A DNA stretch of 46,289 nucleotides. It comes from Mycobacterium helveticum (GTDB lineage: Bacteria; Actinomycetota; Actinomycetes; Mycobacteriales; Mycobacteriaceae). The notes below the pieces were generated by a model, which was given only the letters and a program-made list of their open reading frames with translations, was not told the origin of the DNA and ran no database searches. This document shows, in pieces, positions 26,076 through 35,501 of this stretch. Where the stretch lies: positions 1 through 46,289 of the forward strand of contig NZ_VMQU01000030.1 of assembly GCF_007714205.1 (NCBI RefSeq), in the 5' to 3' direction. Numbering within the stretch: position 1 is the first letter of the stretch; each line of letters starts with the position of its first letter. Position numbers and translations under genes: made by a program.

Positions 26076-28984
26076 CCACCGGCCCAGTTGCCCCACCACG
26101 GCCCGTCGACAAGGCCGAAGCGTGGTCGGGCATCCGCGACATCGACATCCAGATCGGGGAAGCCGCTCCCGGGCAGGAATGGCCCGGCGGGCCCTACCGC
26201 GGGGTGGAATGGGTGGCCATTGCCGCGATCGCGGGTCCCACGCTGCTATGGGTCGACAGCCAGCCCGCCGGAACCACGCTTCCGGTCCTCGCCGGCGGGG
26301 TGGTGCTCTGTGTGGTGACCGTTGGGCTGATGCGGCTACTTTTGCCCAAGGGACGTCCATCTCTTTCAGCACGTCTCGTTTTTGCCCGCAACACTATTCG
26401 GCCACCTCACCTGATCACCTCGCAGCCTCGTGCCGCTGAGAGGAAGCTGCGTGTTGACTCCAGTTTTGACCCTCCTGAACGTGTCGAGGACAATCTGGTC
26501 TTCACCGGCGGAGGCGTCTATGCCGAATTCTTGATCGATGGTTTGTCGGTCAATATGCGCTCGCTTGACGTCCACCGGCGAGCCGCCAGGCTGACGCGGA
26601 ACTTGGGGCGCTACCTGCCCTCAGGCTCGCAAGTGCGCGGGTTGCTGGTCGCCGAGGACCAAAACGCCATCATGCGGGCAATGGTGGGTCCGCACACCAA
26701 CAAGTCGACATGGATTGGGCAGTGCAAGCACTGGGTCCCAACTATCGCCCAAGCGAACAAGTGGATCACCAAGGGATATCGCGGTCCCGTGCGCCCACGG
26801 TTTTGGCTAACGGTGCCAGTCGATGCTGGCACCGCGGGACGCACACCGCTCGGACAGGGCAGGCGGGCTTGGGACTGGGTCAGCGGGCGTGACAAAGACT
26901 CAAGCACATCGATTCAGCACTACGCCAGTGTTGCCCGCCAGATCTGTGGTGCCCTACCTGATGAGTTTCACGTTCGCGCGGCTAGTCCAGCGCAAATCCA
27001 TTGGTATCGGCGACATCGCGCCATGCTCGGCGTCATCCATGAGCCGATGCCAGCGGCCAGCACGGGGCCGTCCTCACTGAGCGCTCACGATTTCCCTACC
27101 ATCGCTTTCGATGAAGGCGACAACGCCGGGCGGCCATGGTGGCGACCCAGTTTCAAAGCCTTGGTTCGCGTCTATGATCCCCACGAGCCCACCTGCAGAT
27201 CGAGCTACCAGTCGTTTTTGACCGTCGAGCACTTCCCGGAGACAGGCCTGGCCTTTCCACGCGCTTCGTATCTGAATGCGCTGCTCAACGTGAACACCCA
27301 GGCCAGTATTGAGTGGACCCAACATATTTACATTCGCACACCCCAGGATGCGCAAGCCCGCAATTTCCGCTACACCAAAAACATCAAAGACCAGATGCGT
27401 CAGCGTGGTCACCGCGGAGCTGAAAACGACGAATTGCCAAGGAAGCTAGCGCGCACGCGGGCCTACACATCGCATCTGAACGGCAATCCCGCCGAACGCG
27501 AGCTTGACCACACGGTGATGATTGCGGTCGGTGCCGACTCACCGCGGGTCTTGGAGGATGCGGTCAAACAGGTCCGCCAGGAGCTTGACACAGTCGGCAT
27601 CGCTGTCAAACGCCACCGTGGCGCCCAGGCGTTGCTGTGGAAGGCATTCAATACCGGAAGTGAAAACACCTGCCCGCTCGATGAATTTCGCAATCCCACC
27701 AGCGCACATAAGTGGTCGCTGTTCTTGCCGCTGATTTCGGGCCGCGTGGGCAACGTCAAGGGCAGTGCGCTGGCCATCGACCAGACCACGATGCGACCGG
27801 CGATCATCCTTCACGATCCCGAGGGAACTGCGCGCCGAAACAAGAACACCGGGCTGGCCGTCGTCGGCGATCCCGGCGGCGGGAAGTCCAACCGCACCAA
27901 ACTCTCGGCGTATGAACTGATCCTGCGTGGCGGACGCGTTGTGGTGTTCGAGCCAGACACAATCGCTGAATGGAAGCAGGCCCTCACACCCATCGAGGGT
28001 GTACGGTTCATCGACCCGACAACGCCGCAGTACTTGTATGACCCGCTGGTGATCTTCCCAGCGCACCTGGCAGGGCGCATCGCGGCCTCGCACATCCTGC
28101 CCTGGATTGGGCTGTCTTATGACAGCCTGCTTGCCAAGCGTTACCGACGTTTGGTGCGACCGGAAACCCGGGCCAGGCAAGGGATTACGAGCCACCGCAC
28201 ACTGCTGGACTATCTGCGTTCACAGCCGGACGCCGACAACGACGAGTTGCTGCTGCGCTTAGAAACAGCCCAGGAGGATTTTCCCGGGCTTTTCGATGAC
28301 CACTTGCCGCCCTACCGGCCAGAAGACTCCCCGGCCACGGTCTACCTGACCGGCAACCTGGGCTTGCCCAGCACCGAGGATCTCACCAACGCCGATCTCT
28401 ACGCGAAACTGTCGGGGACCCAGCGCGCCGGAATGGCTATCTATGGCCTGCTCATTGAGCTAGAGCAGCGATACATGTTCGACCGCCTCGACGTATTCGA
28501 CGTCATGATCTTCGAGGAGTGCGCCGAACTGCTTGCCTTTCCCACCACGGCACGCATTGCGCACAAATTCACTCGGCGGGGCCGTAAGCACGCGAGTGGA
28601 ATCTGGTTCATCACACAGGATTTCAGGGACCTTGCCCGCATGGGGGATGAGTTTGTCACACAAAAATGGATCTTTCGTGTTCAAGACCCTGAACTGGCCT
28701 ACGCGACACTGAAGTGGGCGCGCATCGACCCAGAAATGTATCCAGAGCTTGTCAGCGCACTAAGCGAGGACACCAGTCCTGGCTCCACCGCTGATGAAGA
28801 CGTGTTCTCTGATCGCGGGGAATGGGGCGGCTACGCCACCGAGGCCGGGGCGGTCGATCGTGCCCGACTCGGCGAGGGATTCTTAGTCGACGAACTTGGA
28901 CGTCCCGCACGCGTTCAATTTTTCGGCGCGCCAACCGAAGAGCAGGCACGCGCATTCGATAGCACCGCATCGGTGATCGCATGA
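26069..28984 (+). CDS. virB4: VirB4-type T4SS ATPase with N-terminal membrane segment
   Basis: A 971-residue ATPase. About residues 50-92 hold two hydrophobic spans, resembling a fused VirB3/PrgI-like module. The middle is the VirB4 N-terminal domain. The C-terminal half is a RecA-like motor with Walker A VVGDPGGGKSN at about residues 599-608, the strand VVVFEPD, and Walker B DVMIFEECAELL at about 811-822, then a conserved WFITQDFRDL segment. VirB4 powers channel assembly and transfer and is the hallmark gene of a T4SS. The ATG at 26069 overlaps the preceding stop (a GTG at 26072 is also possible). The stop overlaps the VirB6-like gene (ATGA). Confidence 0.88.
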   Translation: MVTTGPVAPPRPVDKAEAWSGIRDIDIQIGEAAPGQEWPGGPYRGVEWVAIAAIAGPTLLWVDSQPAGTTLPVLAGGVVLCVVTVGLMRLLLPKGRPSLSARLVFARNTIRPPHLITSQPRAAERKLRVDSSFDPPERVEDNLVFTGGGVYAEFLIDGLSVNMRSLDVHRRAARLTRNLGRYLPSGSQVRGLLVAEDQNAIMRAMVGPHTNKSTWIGQCKHWVPTIAQANKWITKGYRGPVRPRFWLTVPVDAGTAGRTPLGQGRRAWDWVSGRDKDSSTSIQHYASVARQICGALPDEFHVRAASPAQIHWYRRHRAMLGVIHEPMPAASTGPSSLSAHDFPTIAFDEGDNAGRPWWRPSFKALVRVYDPHEPTCRSSYQSFLTVEHFPETGLAFPRASYLNALLNVNTQASIEWTQHIYIRTPQDAQARNFRYTKNIKDQMRQRGHRGAENDELPRKLARTRAYTSHLNGNPAERELDHTVMIAVGADSPRVLEDAVKQVRQELDTVGIAVKRHRGAQALLWKAFNTGSENTCPLDEFRNPTSAHKWSLFLPLISGRVGNVKGSALAIDQTTMRPAIILHDPEGTARRNKNTGLAVVGDPGGGKSNRTKLSAYELILRGGRVVVFEPDTIAEWKQALTPIEGVRFIDPTTPQYLYDPLVIFPAHLAGRIAASHILPWIGLSYDSLLAKRYRRLVRPETRARQGITSHRTLLDYLRSQPDADNDELLLRLETAQEDFPGLFDDHLPPYRPEDSPATVYLTGNLGLPSTEDLTNADLYAKLSGTQRAGMAIYGLLIELEQRYMFDRLDVFDVMIFEECAELLAFPTTARIAHKFTRRGRKHASGIWFITQDFRDLARMGDEFVTQKWIFRVQDPELAYATLKWARIDPEMYPELVSALSEDTSPGSTADEDVFSDRGEWGGYATEAGAVDRARLGEGFLVDELGRPARVQFFGAPTEEQARAFDSTASVIA

Positions 28985-31140
28985 CTGCCAGCGATTCCCT
29001 CGCAGTCTGGCTAGTTGAGCACCCACGGTTGCGCCGCGTGATCGGCGCGATGACAGGTGTCTACGTGCTGTGTCTGTGGGCGGTGGTGGCCGCACCTAAA
29101 GCCTCGGCGGCGGTGGGTGCCGCTGCTCTGGGGTGGACGGGACTGCATGACTTGGACAACGTGCCGATCGCTGACTACTTCCTCTCGATGGTCGATACCA
29201 CCGAAGCCACCTTCAACAACGGCCAACACGTCAGCGCGTTCGATCCCGAATCGTGGGGGTCGTGGATCGTCAAAGCCACCCAAACCGCGATCGCGCATAC
29301 CACCGCAGCCTGGTGGCTGACCAATGAAGCTGCTCTTGTCGTATTCGCTATCGGGATTGCGCTGTGGCTTCTGCGATTTGCAATGTCGAGCTCGTGGCTC
29401 TTGGCCCTCGTTCAAATCGGGCGCCCCGTTTTCGCTACAGTGAACATGCTCGTCAACCAGATGTGGCTGGGGCCATTGGCGGTCGCGGTTTGTGTGGTGT
29501 TGGCGGGGTATCACCAACAGCGAGGGCGGCCGGCCCAGGCCCGCAATCTGCTAGGCACCGCCGCGGTGCTAGCTGCATTGGTGTGGACGGTCTTTCGTGA
29601 CCCCATTGACGATCTAGTCAGCGATCACGGCCTGCTGGGCATGGGTCGAGCGACAGGCTTTCAGATCGCCCAGGACGCCCGCCAGAGTTCGTACGCTCCG
29701 GGCCAGTCATTGGATACCCAGCTCGACGCCCTGCTGGCGCAGCTGGTGTCTTCGACGGCGCGACCAGCTCTACAGTTACAGAACTTCGGCATGGTCGTTG
29801 ATGATGTGGGCACCTGCCGCCAGGCCTGGTCCCAGGCCATCTTGGCCGCGCATAGCCAAGGTCCTGGACCGGCGCACGCGATGGCCGGATGCGGTGCTCC
29901 CCAAGCCTTGGCGCACGCTCAACAATTGGGGGCCAACGACTTTGTGCTGGGGCTGGTGTTCTTGTTCGCCGCGTTTTGGATCGGCCTGTTCATCTGGTAC
30001 GTCGGGGTGAGCACGTTGCTGGTCGGTGCCAAAGCCACCTACTACTGCATCGTGGTGGTTCCCGCGGCGATGGTCGGCATGAGCGGTTGGCAGCGCGGCA
30101 AGAAATACGCGGTGCGCTGCGTCTCGCAGGTGTTGTTGCATGGCGTCGAGATGATGATCTTCACTGTCTTTTTGGCGTTGAGTGCGGTCGGGATGGGGTG
30201 GGCGCTCACCACGCCGCAACTGGGGCATGGCGCCACCGCGGTCCCGCGCCTGTTGTTGGTGAGCCTGGGTTCGGTCGTAGGCATCTTCTTGTTCCATTAC
30301 ATCGACAAGCATTTCTACACAGACAGTTTGGGCACGATCGCCCACCACATCACTGGGGCGTGGTGCTCCACAAGCGGCGCTGTGCGCGATGAGTACAACG
30401 ATTACGCCGAGGCGGGACGCAAAGCGCGCGGGCTGTTTCGACGGGTCGCGCGACGCGGCGATAGCGATGGCGCCGGCGACGATGACGGTTCTAACGGCGA
30501 CGCCGACACCTCAACGCCGGGGTTCGATGCGGTCAAACCTCGGCCCAGCCGGATGCGCGGTGAGGAGGAGACCACGGCGACCCGGACGACCGGGGCCACC
30601 ACCACCCGGATGGCAGCAGAAAAGGCCGGGGCGAGCGAGGCCGCGGCGACCGCAGGTGGACATGCCGCGGCTGCGGCAGCAGAGGGGGCCGGCGCCACAG
30701 CGGCAGAAGGCGCCGCCGCGGCCGCCGCGCCAGAGGTGGTGATTCCCGCCGTCATCACCGAAAAGACCGTCCAGCACATCCGCGGACACCACCACCGCAA
30801 CGGCTCAGACCCCGGGTCCCAACAAGGCGTCCCGGACAGCGACACCAGCCCGCACCTGGCGGCGTCCAATGCCCTCAGCAACGGCCAGCCAGGGGAACCA
30901 GATCAAGGCGAGGTGGCGCCGATGGCCGGCTCAGATGGGCTGCCATCGCTACCGAGCCATCCGCGCCGCCCGGCCCAGGGCGTGGGTCGCCACCAGGCGC
31001 CCCCGTCGGCAACCCCTGATGAGGACCCCGGCCTGCCGCTAGATACATCATCTGAGCAGCAGCGATCGTTCGAGCTGTCTGAGTCGCCCGTAGAATTTCC
31101 GTCACCACCTCGACCACGAGCAAGGGACTATCACCAGTGA
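28981..31140 (+). CDS. VirB6-like polytopic membrane protein of the T4SS
   Basis: A 719-residue protein. About residues 20-445 contain seven or eight hydrophobic spans (for example VFAIGIALWLLRFAM, FVLGLVFLFAAFWIGLFIWY, LLLVSLGSVVGIFLF) with a long extracytoplasmic loop that holds two Cys. The remaining 260 or so residues are hydrophilic, Ala-rich and charged, and likely cytoplasmic. This layout fits VirB6/TcpH/TrbL channel proteins, and it follows VirB4, as is usual. It overlaps VirB4 by four bases and eccA by four bases (GTGA), tying T4SS and ESX genes into one transcript. It is the probable inner-membrane pore. Confidence 0.78.
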   Translation: MTASDSLAVWLVEHPRLRRVIGAMTGVYVLCLWAVVAAPKASAAVGAAALGWTGLHDLDNVPIADYFLSMVDTTEATFNNGQHVSAFDPESWGSWIVKATQTAIAHTTAAWWLTNEAALVVFAIGIALWLLRFAMSSSWLLALVQIGRPVFATVNMLVNQMWLGPLAVAVCVVLAGYHQQRGRPAQARNLLGTAAVLAALVWTVFRDPIDDLVSDHGLLGMGRATGFQIAQDARQSSYAPGQSLDTQLDALLAQLVSSTARPALQLQNFGMVVDDVGTCRQAWSQAILAAHSQGPGPAHAMAGCGAPQALAHAQQLGANDFVLGLVFLFAAFWIGLFIWYVGVSTLLVGAKATYYCIVVVPAAMVGMSGWQRGKKYAVRCVSQVLLHGVEMMIFTVFLALSAVGMGWALTTPQLGHGATAVPRLLLVSLGSVVGIFLFHYIDKHFYTDSLGTIAHHITGAWCSTSGAVRDEYNDYAEAGRKARGLFRRVARRGDSDGAGDDDGSNGDADTSTPGFDAVKPRPSRMRGEEETTATRTTGATTTRMAAEKAGASEAAATAGGHAAAAAAEGAGATAAEGAAAAAAPEVVIPAVITEKTVQHIRGHHHRNGSDPGSQQGVPDSDTSPHLAASNALSNGQPGEPDQGEVAPMAGSDGLPSLPSHPRRPAQGVGRHQAPPSATPDEDPGLPLDTSSEQQRSFELSESPVEFPSPPRPRARDYHQ

Positions 31141-32942
31141 GTGCCCGTGACTATTTCGACATCGGGATTAGCCGCCTGGGCTTCGGTGGGCCCGTGGCCG
31201 ATCACGCGGGAGCGCGCGAAGCCTTCACGCAGGCCACCGACATGGATCCCGGCATGTGCGACGCGTGGATGGGGTTGGCGGTTGCTGGCGACGTCAGCCT
31301 TAACACCATGCGCGGCGCATATGATGCGCTATCGACTTTGCATCGCGAAACGCGTCGGATTGGCCTGGCAGATTCTGCGCTAGCGCCAACCGTGTCTACG
31401 CCATTCCTCATTGACCTTTACCCGCACACTCCGACCGGGATCACCATCGCCTACGCGGCGACACTTGTTAGCCAAGGCGACTACGACCAGGCCGAAAAGA
31501 TCCTCGACGGGGTTGACCTCACCGTCGAGCCCGCGCAAGCGCAGATACACCGGTTCATCGGGGCCACAATGTTTTTCCTGACGCGCCGCTGGCCAGACTT
31601 GTTGACGTGGACCTCGCAGGCCTCGTCGAGCAGCGGTGGAATCGTGGAGGCCGCCACACGGCTGCTCAAAGGAATCGCCCAAACCGGGCTGGGACAGTTC
31701 GAGGCGGCGCTGGCCACATTGACATCCGTCGTGACGCAGGCCGACCAGGCCAAGCTCGACCAGAGCGGCATCGATACCTCGCACCTGCTGGCCGAGGCGG
31801 CCGTATATCGCGGCTTGTGCCACCGCGCGTTGGGGGACGAGGCCGCCGCCCGCAAAGAGTTCAGCGCAGCCAGCGTAGACGGTCAACTGCGCCCGGACGC
31901 CGCCGCCGCGCTCGATGACCCCGGCTACGGCGTCACCGTCACGACCCCAGACGTGATTGCCGCCCGGTCCAATCGGTGGGACCCGGACTCTGGACCGAGC
32001 GTGGCCGACCTGCGCAGAGCCCGGCAACGCAAGGAAGCCGTACGTGTGCTGGAGCGCGCCGAACGCGAACTCGACGAATTCATTGGGCTCCGCCGCGTCA
32101 AAGAGCATGTCAAGGAACTCAAGTTCGTCAAGGTCTACGACCAGAAGATGGCCGAGCGCGGCGTCCAGATCGGTGAGCGCGACACCTTGCACATGACTCT
32201 GGTCGGCCCGCCGGGGACCGCGAAAACCTCGATAGCACGGCTGATTTGCGAGATGTATTTCGGCCTGGGCATCCTCGAATCGCCAGAATTCATCGAAGTC
32301 TCCCGCAAGGATCTTGTCGACGAGCACATCGGTGGCACCGAGAAGAAAACATCAGCGATCTTGCAAGCTGCCAAAGGCTGTGCACTGTTCATCGACGAGG
32401 CACCCGAACTCTACAAACCGGATAATGAGCGCGATTTCGGCCACATCGCCGTTGACGTCATCATGAAGTGGGCAGAAGACCATCGCCACGACACAATGAT
32501 CGCCATGGCTGGCTACGCCAGCCCAATGAACCGGCTTTTGAGCGCTAACCCGGGACTGCGGTCACGGTTCCCGTTCCAGCTCGAATTCACCTCCTGCGAC
32601 ACCGACGACCTGGTACGGATCGCTGAGCTGTTCGCAGCGCGGTTCCATGTGGCCATCGAACCCTCCGCTCTTTCGCGCTTCAGCAGCAACGCTGAGTGGC
32701 TATGCAACACGCCAAGTACACGCCCCGGTGAACCACACATGCTCATCGATGTCGCCGCCAACGGCCGGTTCGCCCGAACCGTCATTGAACAAGCCCTGCG
32801 CAAAGCCAAAGCCCGCATCGCAGCGGACCCGACGGTGGACTTGCTCACCGCCGACCTGAGCAGCATTAGCACAATCACGCTGGCAGACATGGACGCTGCC
32901 CTCACCGACGTCCTGGCGGCCTTTGAGCTCGTCACGCCCTAA
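31137..32942 (+). CDS. eccA: ESX-associated AAA+ ATPase EccA
   Basis: A 601-residue protein in two parts. Residues 1-280 are a helical TPR-like domain, and residues of about 300-601 are a CbbX-type AAA+ module with Walker A GPPGTAKTS (about 356-364), Walker B CALFIDEAPEL (about 415), and an arginine-finger region (NPGLRSRFPF). EccA is a cytosolic ATPase thought to release EspG from PE/PPE substrates or remodel substrates before export. Its GTG start overlaps the VirB6-like stop. In chromosomal ESX loci eccA is near the start of the cluster; here it lies beyond the T4SS genes, so the T4SS is enclosed by ESX genes. Confidence 0.92.
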   Translation: MSARDYFDIGISRLGFGGPVADHAGAREAFTQATDMDPGMCDAWMGLAVAGDVSLNTMRGAYDALSTLHRETRRIGLADSALAPTVSTPFLIDLYPHTPTGITIAYAATLVSQGDYDQAEKILDGVDLTVEPAQAQIHRFIGATMFFLTRRWPDLLTWTSQASSSSGGIVEAATRLLKGIAQTGLGQFEAALATLTSVVTQADQAKLDQSGIDTSHLLAEAAVYRGLCHRALGDEAAARKEFSAASVDGQLRPDAAAALDDPGYGVTVTTPDVIAARSNRWDPDSGPSVADLRRARQRKEAVRVLERAERELDEFIGLRRVKEHVKELKFVKVYDQKMAERGVQIGERDTLHMTLVGPPGTAKTSIARLICEMYFGLGILESPEFIEVSRKDLVDEHIGGTEKKTSAILQAAKGCALFIDEAPELYKPDNERDFGHIAVDVIMKWAEDHRHDTMIAMAGYASPMNRLLSANPGLRSRFPFQLEFTSCDTDDLVRIAELFAARFHVAIEPSALSRFSSNAEWLCNTPSTRPGEPHMLIDVAANGRFARTVIEQALRKAKARIAADPTVDLLTADLSSISTITLADMDAALTDVLAAFELVTP

Positions 32943-32961
32943 GCCCATCGTGGGCGCTGAA

Positions 32962-33391
32962 ATGCGGATCGTTGTAGGCCACACTGATGCTGGGGATGCT
33001 GTCCAGGTGGACGTGGGTCAGCATGGCCTCGTGGTGGTCGCCGGCCGTGAGCTCGTCGGTGCGACGTTCATCGACTACCTCGCACTTGGCTGCATCCGCT
33101 ATCACACCTGGCGATCTAGATGTCTGGGTAGTCCGGTCGGGCCTGCCCGAGCCGGGCGCGGCAGCCGCAGCCTTCGAAGAACTGCAGCAACAACTGCCCA
33201 CCTCGGACCTTCAGATCGTCTACGACGATATGAGTCGCGACCGTGACCGCTTCGACGCTCTCACAATGCTTTCCGCGCTGCCGAGAGTCGCGACTGCGAT
33301 GGGACCTGTGGTCGACGAGCCCGACATCACGGACTACCGCCTTGGCACGCCAGAACCATCGGAGGTCTGTAAGGCTGTCCCCGACGATTAG
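32962..33391 (+). pseudogene. Frameshifted gene of unknown function downstream of eccA
   Basis: From an ATG at 32962 one frame gives about 47 protein-like residues (MRIVVGHTDAGDAVQ to DYLALGCIRY) and then turns into Arg/Ser-rich sequence typical of a wrong frame. From about 33110 a second frame reads naturally (GDLDVWVVRSGLPEPG to EVCKAVPDD) to a stop at 33391, and its upstream part is also wrong-frame-like. A shift around 33095-33125 would join them into one protein of about 142 residues. No family is recognised. It is the last plus-strand gene before the convergent kinase-helicase cassette, so decay could relate to insertion of that cassette. Confidence 0.45.
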
Positions 33392-33426
33392 AGAGGTGGA
33401 CGGGATCCTGAGTGCGACTCTGGATG

Positions 33427-33666
33427 TCAGCTGCTTGGCGGGGTTGTTCGCCCGAGCTCTTCTTCAAGGGCAGACAGCTGTTGTCGGGCGGTGTTGATGA
33501 ACGTTCGAGCGCAATCGCTGCAGTAGTGGGCAGTGTCACGGTCGACCTTGACGATAAGTATCGGGTCGCCCTTATTGAGCACGTGGTTTTTGTCTGACCG
33601 ACACGGGTGCCGTCGTCCTGCCGTGCCAATCGACAGCGTTCGCAGCAGTGAGCGGGGCTTACCCAT
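33427..33666 (-). CDS. Small Cys/His zinc-binding protein, third gene of the kinase-helicase cassette
   Basis: A 79-residue protein. Cys22, His28, Cys49 and Cys52 form a C-x5-H...C-x2-C set in a context (PCRSDKNHVLNKGDPILIV and HYCSDCA) that looks like a treble-clef zinc finger, followed by an amphipathic helix (FINTARQQLSALEEEL). The ATG at 33666 lies inside the end of the helicase gene: ATGGGTAA holds both this start and the helicase stop, an 8-base overlap that implies coupled translation. It probably binds nucleic acid or a protein partner in the same system. The family is not firmly known to me; the overlap and the conserved-looking zinc ligands argue that it is real. Confidence 0.65.
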   Translation of the reverse strand: MGKPRSLLRTLSIGTAGRRHPCRSDKNHVLNKGDPILIVKVDRDTAHYCSDCARTFINTARQQLSALEEELGRTTPPSS

Positions 33667-35455
33667 GTCGCAGTTCCTCCTCGACCGCAGCAACGATCTG
33701 AGGCAACCGCGCGATGAGGTAGTCGCAGTCGTCCGCGGTGTAATCCTTCCTATTGGTGGCACCGCTGGGAACCATTGTCTTGATCCGCCTGTCGATGGCC
33801 GATTTCACGGTGACGAAGTTCTCCCGGGTGCGGTCCAGCTCGCGGCCAACGCGATTGAGGCTGTGTTTGGCCAGAAACTTGCCAGCCTCGTTCTTCACCA
33901 AATCGTCGAGCAGGGTCTTTTTGGATCGACGTGTCTGTTGTTTGGTGGGCTGGACGCGTTGTAGCTGATCGAATTTGACTCCGGTGTCGATACCCTTTTC
34001 CTTGAGCACGGTCAGGGCCTGCGCAACATCTGGGTCGGCGCTGAGGGCGATCAGGGTCAGGTTTTCGAGTTGGATGTCGGCCTGGCCAGTGATCACCGGC
34101 AGCGGAGCGTTCTGGCCACCTCCAGGTGGGGGTTCGCGAGTGGGCAGGGGTTCAACAACGGTCTCGTCGATGAGCTGCGCGAAGAACTCTTGGTCTGCTT
34201 CGGCGAACTCCTGGAAGTCGTTCCAGACCCCGGTGATGTTGCCGCCGACGTGAAAAACGACGACGCCATCGTTGACGGCATCGAAGGGGTCAACATCTGG
34301 AATCACCCGCATGATGCGCCCCACGAACTGCATGAAAGGGCTGAGGTTGTTGAAGATGCTGAAGACAGCGGCGACGCTGAGATACGGGTGGTCGTATCCT
34401 TCACCGAGTTTGCGCACCTGTACGATCACGTCGAGTTCGTGGTTCTCCAACCGCTGGTAAACTCGCTCGTTCGCTTTGCTCTTGCCTTCGATCAGGCTGT
34501 GAACGAAGTCGGCGCGGAGCCCCAGTTCGCGGAACTTGGCGACGACCTGTTTGCAGTGCTCCATGTTCAACGCCGCCGCAATGATCTTAAGCCTGGCCTC
34601 GCCGGTCTTTTCCCGCAGCTCGAACAATTTCTGGCGGGAGGCCTCGGCGATGGTGGTGAGGGTGGCGTCTGAGCTCACGACGCTGCGCCGGAAGCCTGCG
34701 TCGCGCTCGCCGAGGCGGCGGACCTCTTCCAAGGACACCTCGACTTCGGTGTTGTCGTCAGGGCGCCGGACGTAGTGCAGCGTGGTCGGGTTGAGGCGGT
34801 AGCCGTTGATGCGCTTGACGTATCCCTTCTCCACCGCGCGAGAGATGGGGTAGCTGTAGATGATTTCACCGGCCATGATTCGCCCGTCGGCACGACCGGG
34901 GGTGGCGCTCACGTTCACGATGCGTGCGTCCGGGAAGTGCCGCCGCAGAGTGTCCCAGCTCTCGGCCACGTTGTGATGGCCTTCGTCGAACATGATCAGA
35001 TCGAAGAAGTCGGCAGGAAGCTTTGCAAGCCAGGTGTTTTCGGCTCGCTGGAGCTGATGAATATTCGTCACCACGATGTCAGCCACTTCGAGATCGGTGA
35101 CGTTGGTCGACGTGCCTCGGATTTCTGCGGGCTCTGGGAACGGCGCGGAGTCCAACACTTTGCGCTTAAGGTAGAAGAACTTCGGGTCGCTAGGTGTCAG
35201 ATCCTTCAGCAGCTGGTCGGCGATCTTGAGGTTCGGTGCGACCAGCAGTGCGCGGTGAGACTGTGCGGCGAACGGCGTGAGAGCCAGGAGGCCTGACTTC
35301 CCGCAGCCCACCGGCAGCACGACGGAGACTTCGCGGCCCTCGGGAGCGTCGAAGTCGTGCCCGGTGAGCGTTTCGTATGCCTCGATCTGCGGCTCGCGCA
35401 AGGACGCATTGCCCGTCACGGTGGGTCGCAGGGTGACGTACTGGTCGATTTTCAT
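33659..35455 (-). CDS. SF2 DEAD/DEAH-type helicase (type III restriction subunit-like)
   Basis: A 598-residue helicase of the SSL2/ResIII kind. Motif I is PVGCGKSG (about residues 47-54), motif II is FDEGHHN (about 156), motif III is NVSATPGR (about 180), and motif VI is QFVGRIMRV (about 376-384). The last 180 residues are a basic, helical region with no family I recognise. No nuclease, methylase or specificity domain is seen, so it is not a complete restriction enzyme. The ATG at 35455 is chosen because AAAGGGG lies about seven bases upstream; the longer frame to 35692 overlaps the kinase and reads as noise. It is 46 bases after the kinase and overlaps the zinc-protein gene. Confidence 0.85.
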   Translation of the reverse strand: MKIDQYVTLRPTVTGNASLREPQIEAYETLTGHDFDAPEGREVSVVLPVGCGKSGLLALTPFAAQSHRALLVAPNLKIADQLLKDLTPSDPKFFYLKRKVLDSAPFPEPAEIRGTSTNVTDLEVADIVVTNIHQLQRAENTWLAKLPADFFDLIMFDEGHHNVAESWDTLRRHFPDARIVNVSATPGRADGRIMAGEIIYSYPISRAVEKGYVKRINGYRLNPTTLHYVRRPDDNTEVEVSLEEVRRLGERDAGFRRSVVSSDATLTTIAEASRQKLFELREKTGEARLKIIAAALNMEHCKQVVAKFRELGLRADFVHSLIEGKSKANERVYQRLENHELDVIVQVRKLGEGYDHPYLSVAAVFSIFNNLSPFMQFVGRIMRVIPDVDPFDAVNDGVVVFHVGGNITGVWNDFQEFAEADQEFFAQLIDETVVEPLPTREPPPGGGQNAPLPVITGQADIQLENLTLIALSADPDVAQALTVLKEKGIDTGVKFDQLQRVQPTKQQTRRSKKTLLDDLVKNEAGKFLAKHSLNRVGRELDRTRENFVTVKSAIDRRIKTMVPSGATNRKDYTADDCDYLIARLPQIVAAVEEELRHG

Positions 35456-35501
35456 AAAGCTACCCCTTTTGTGGAAAACGTTGTCGGCAAGGCGATCTGG
35501 T

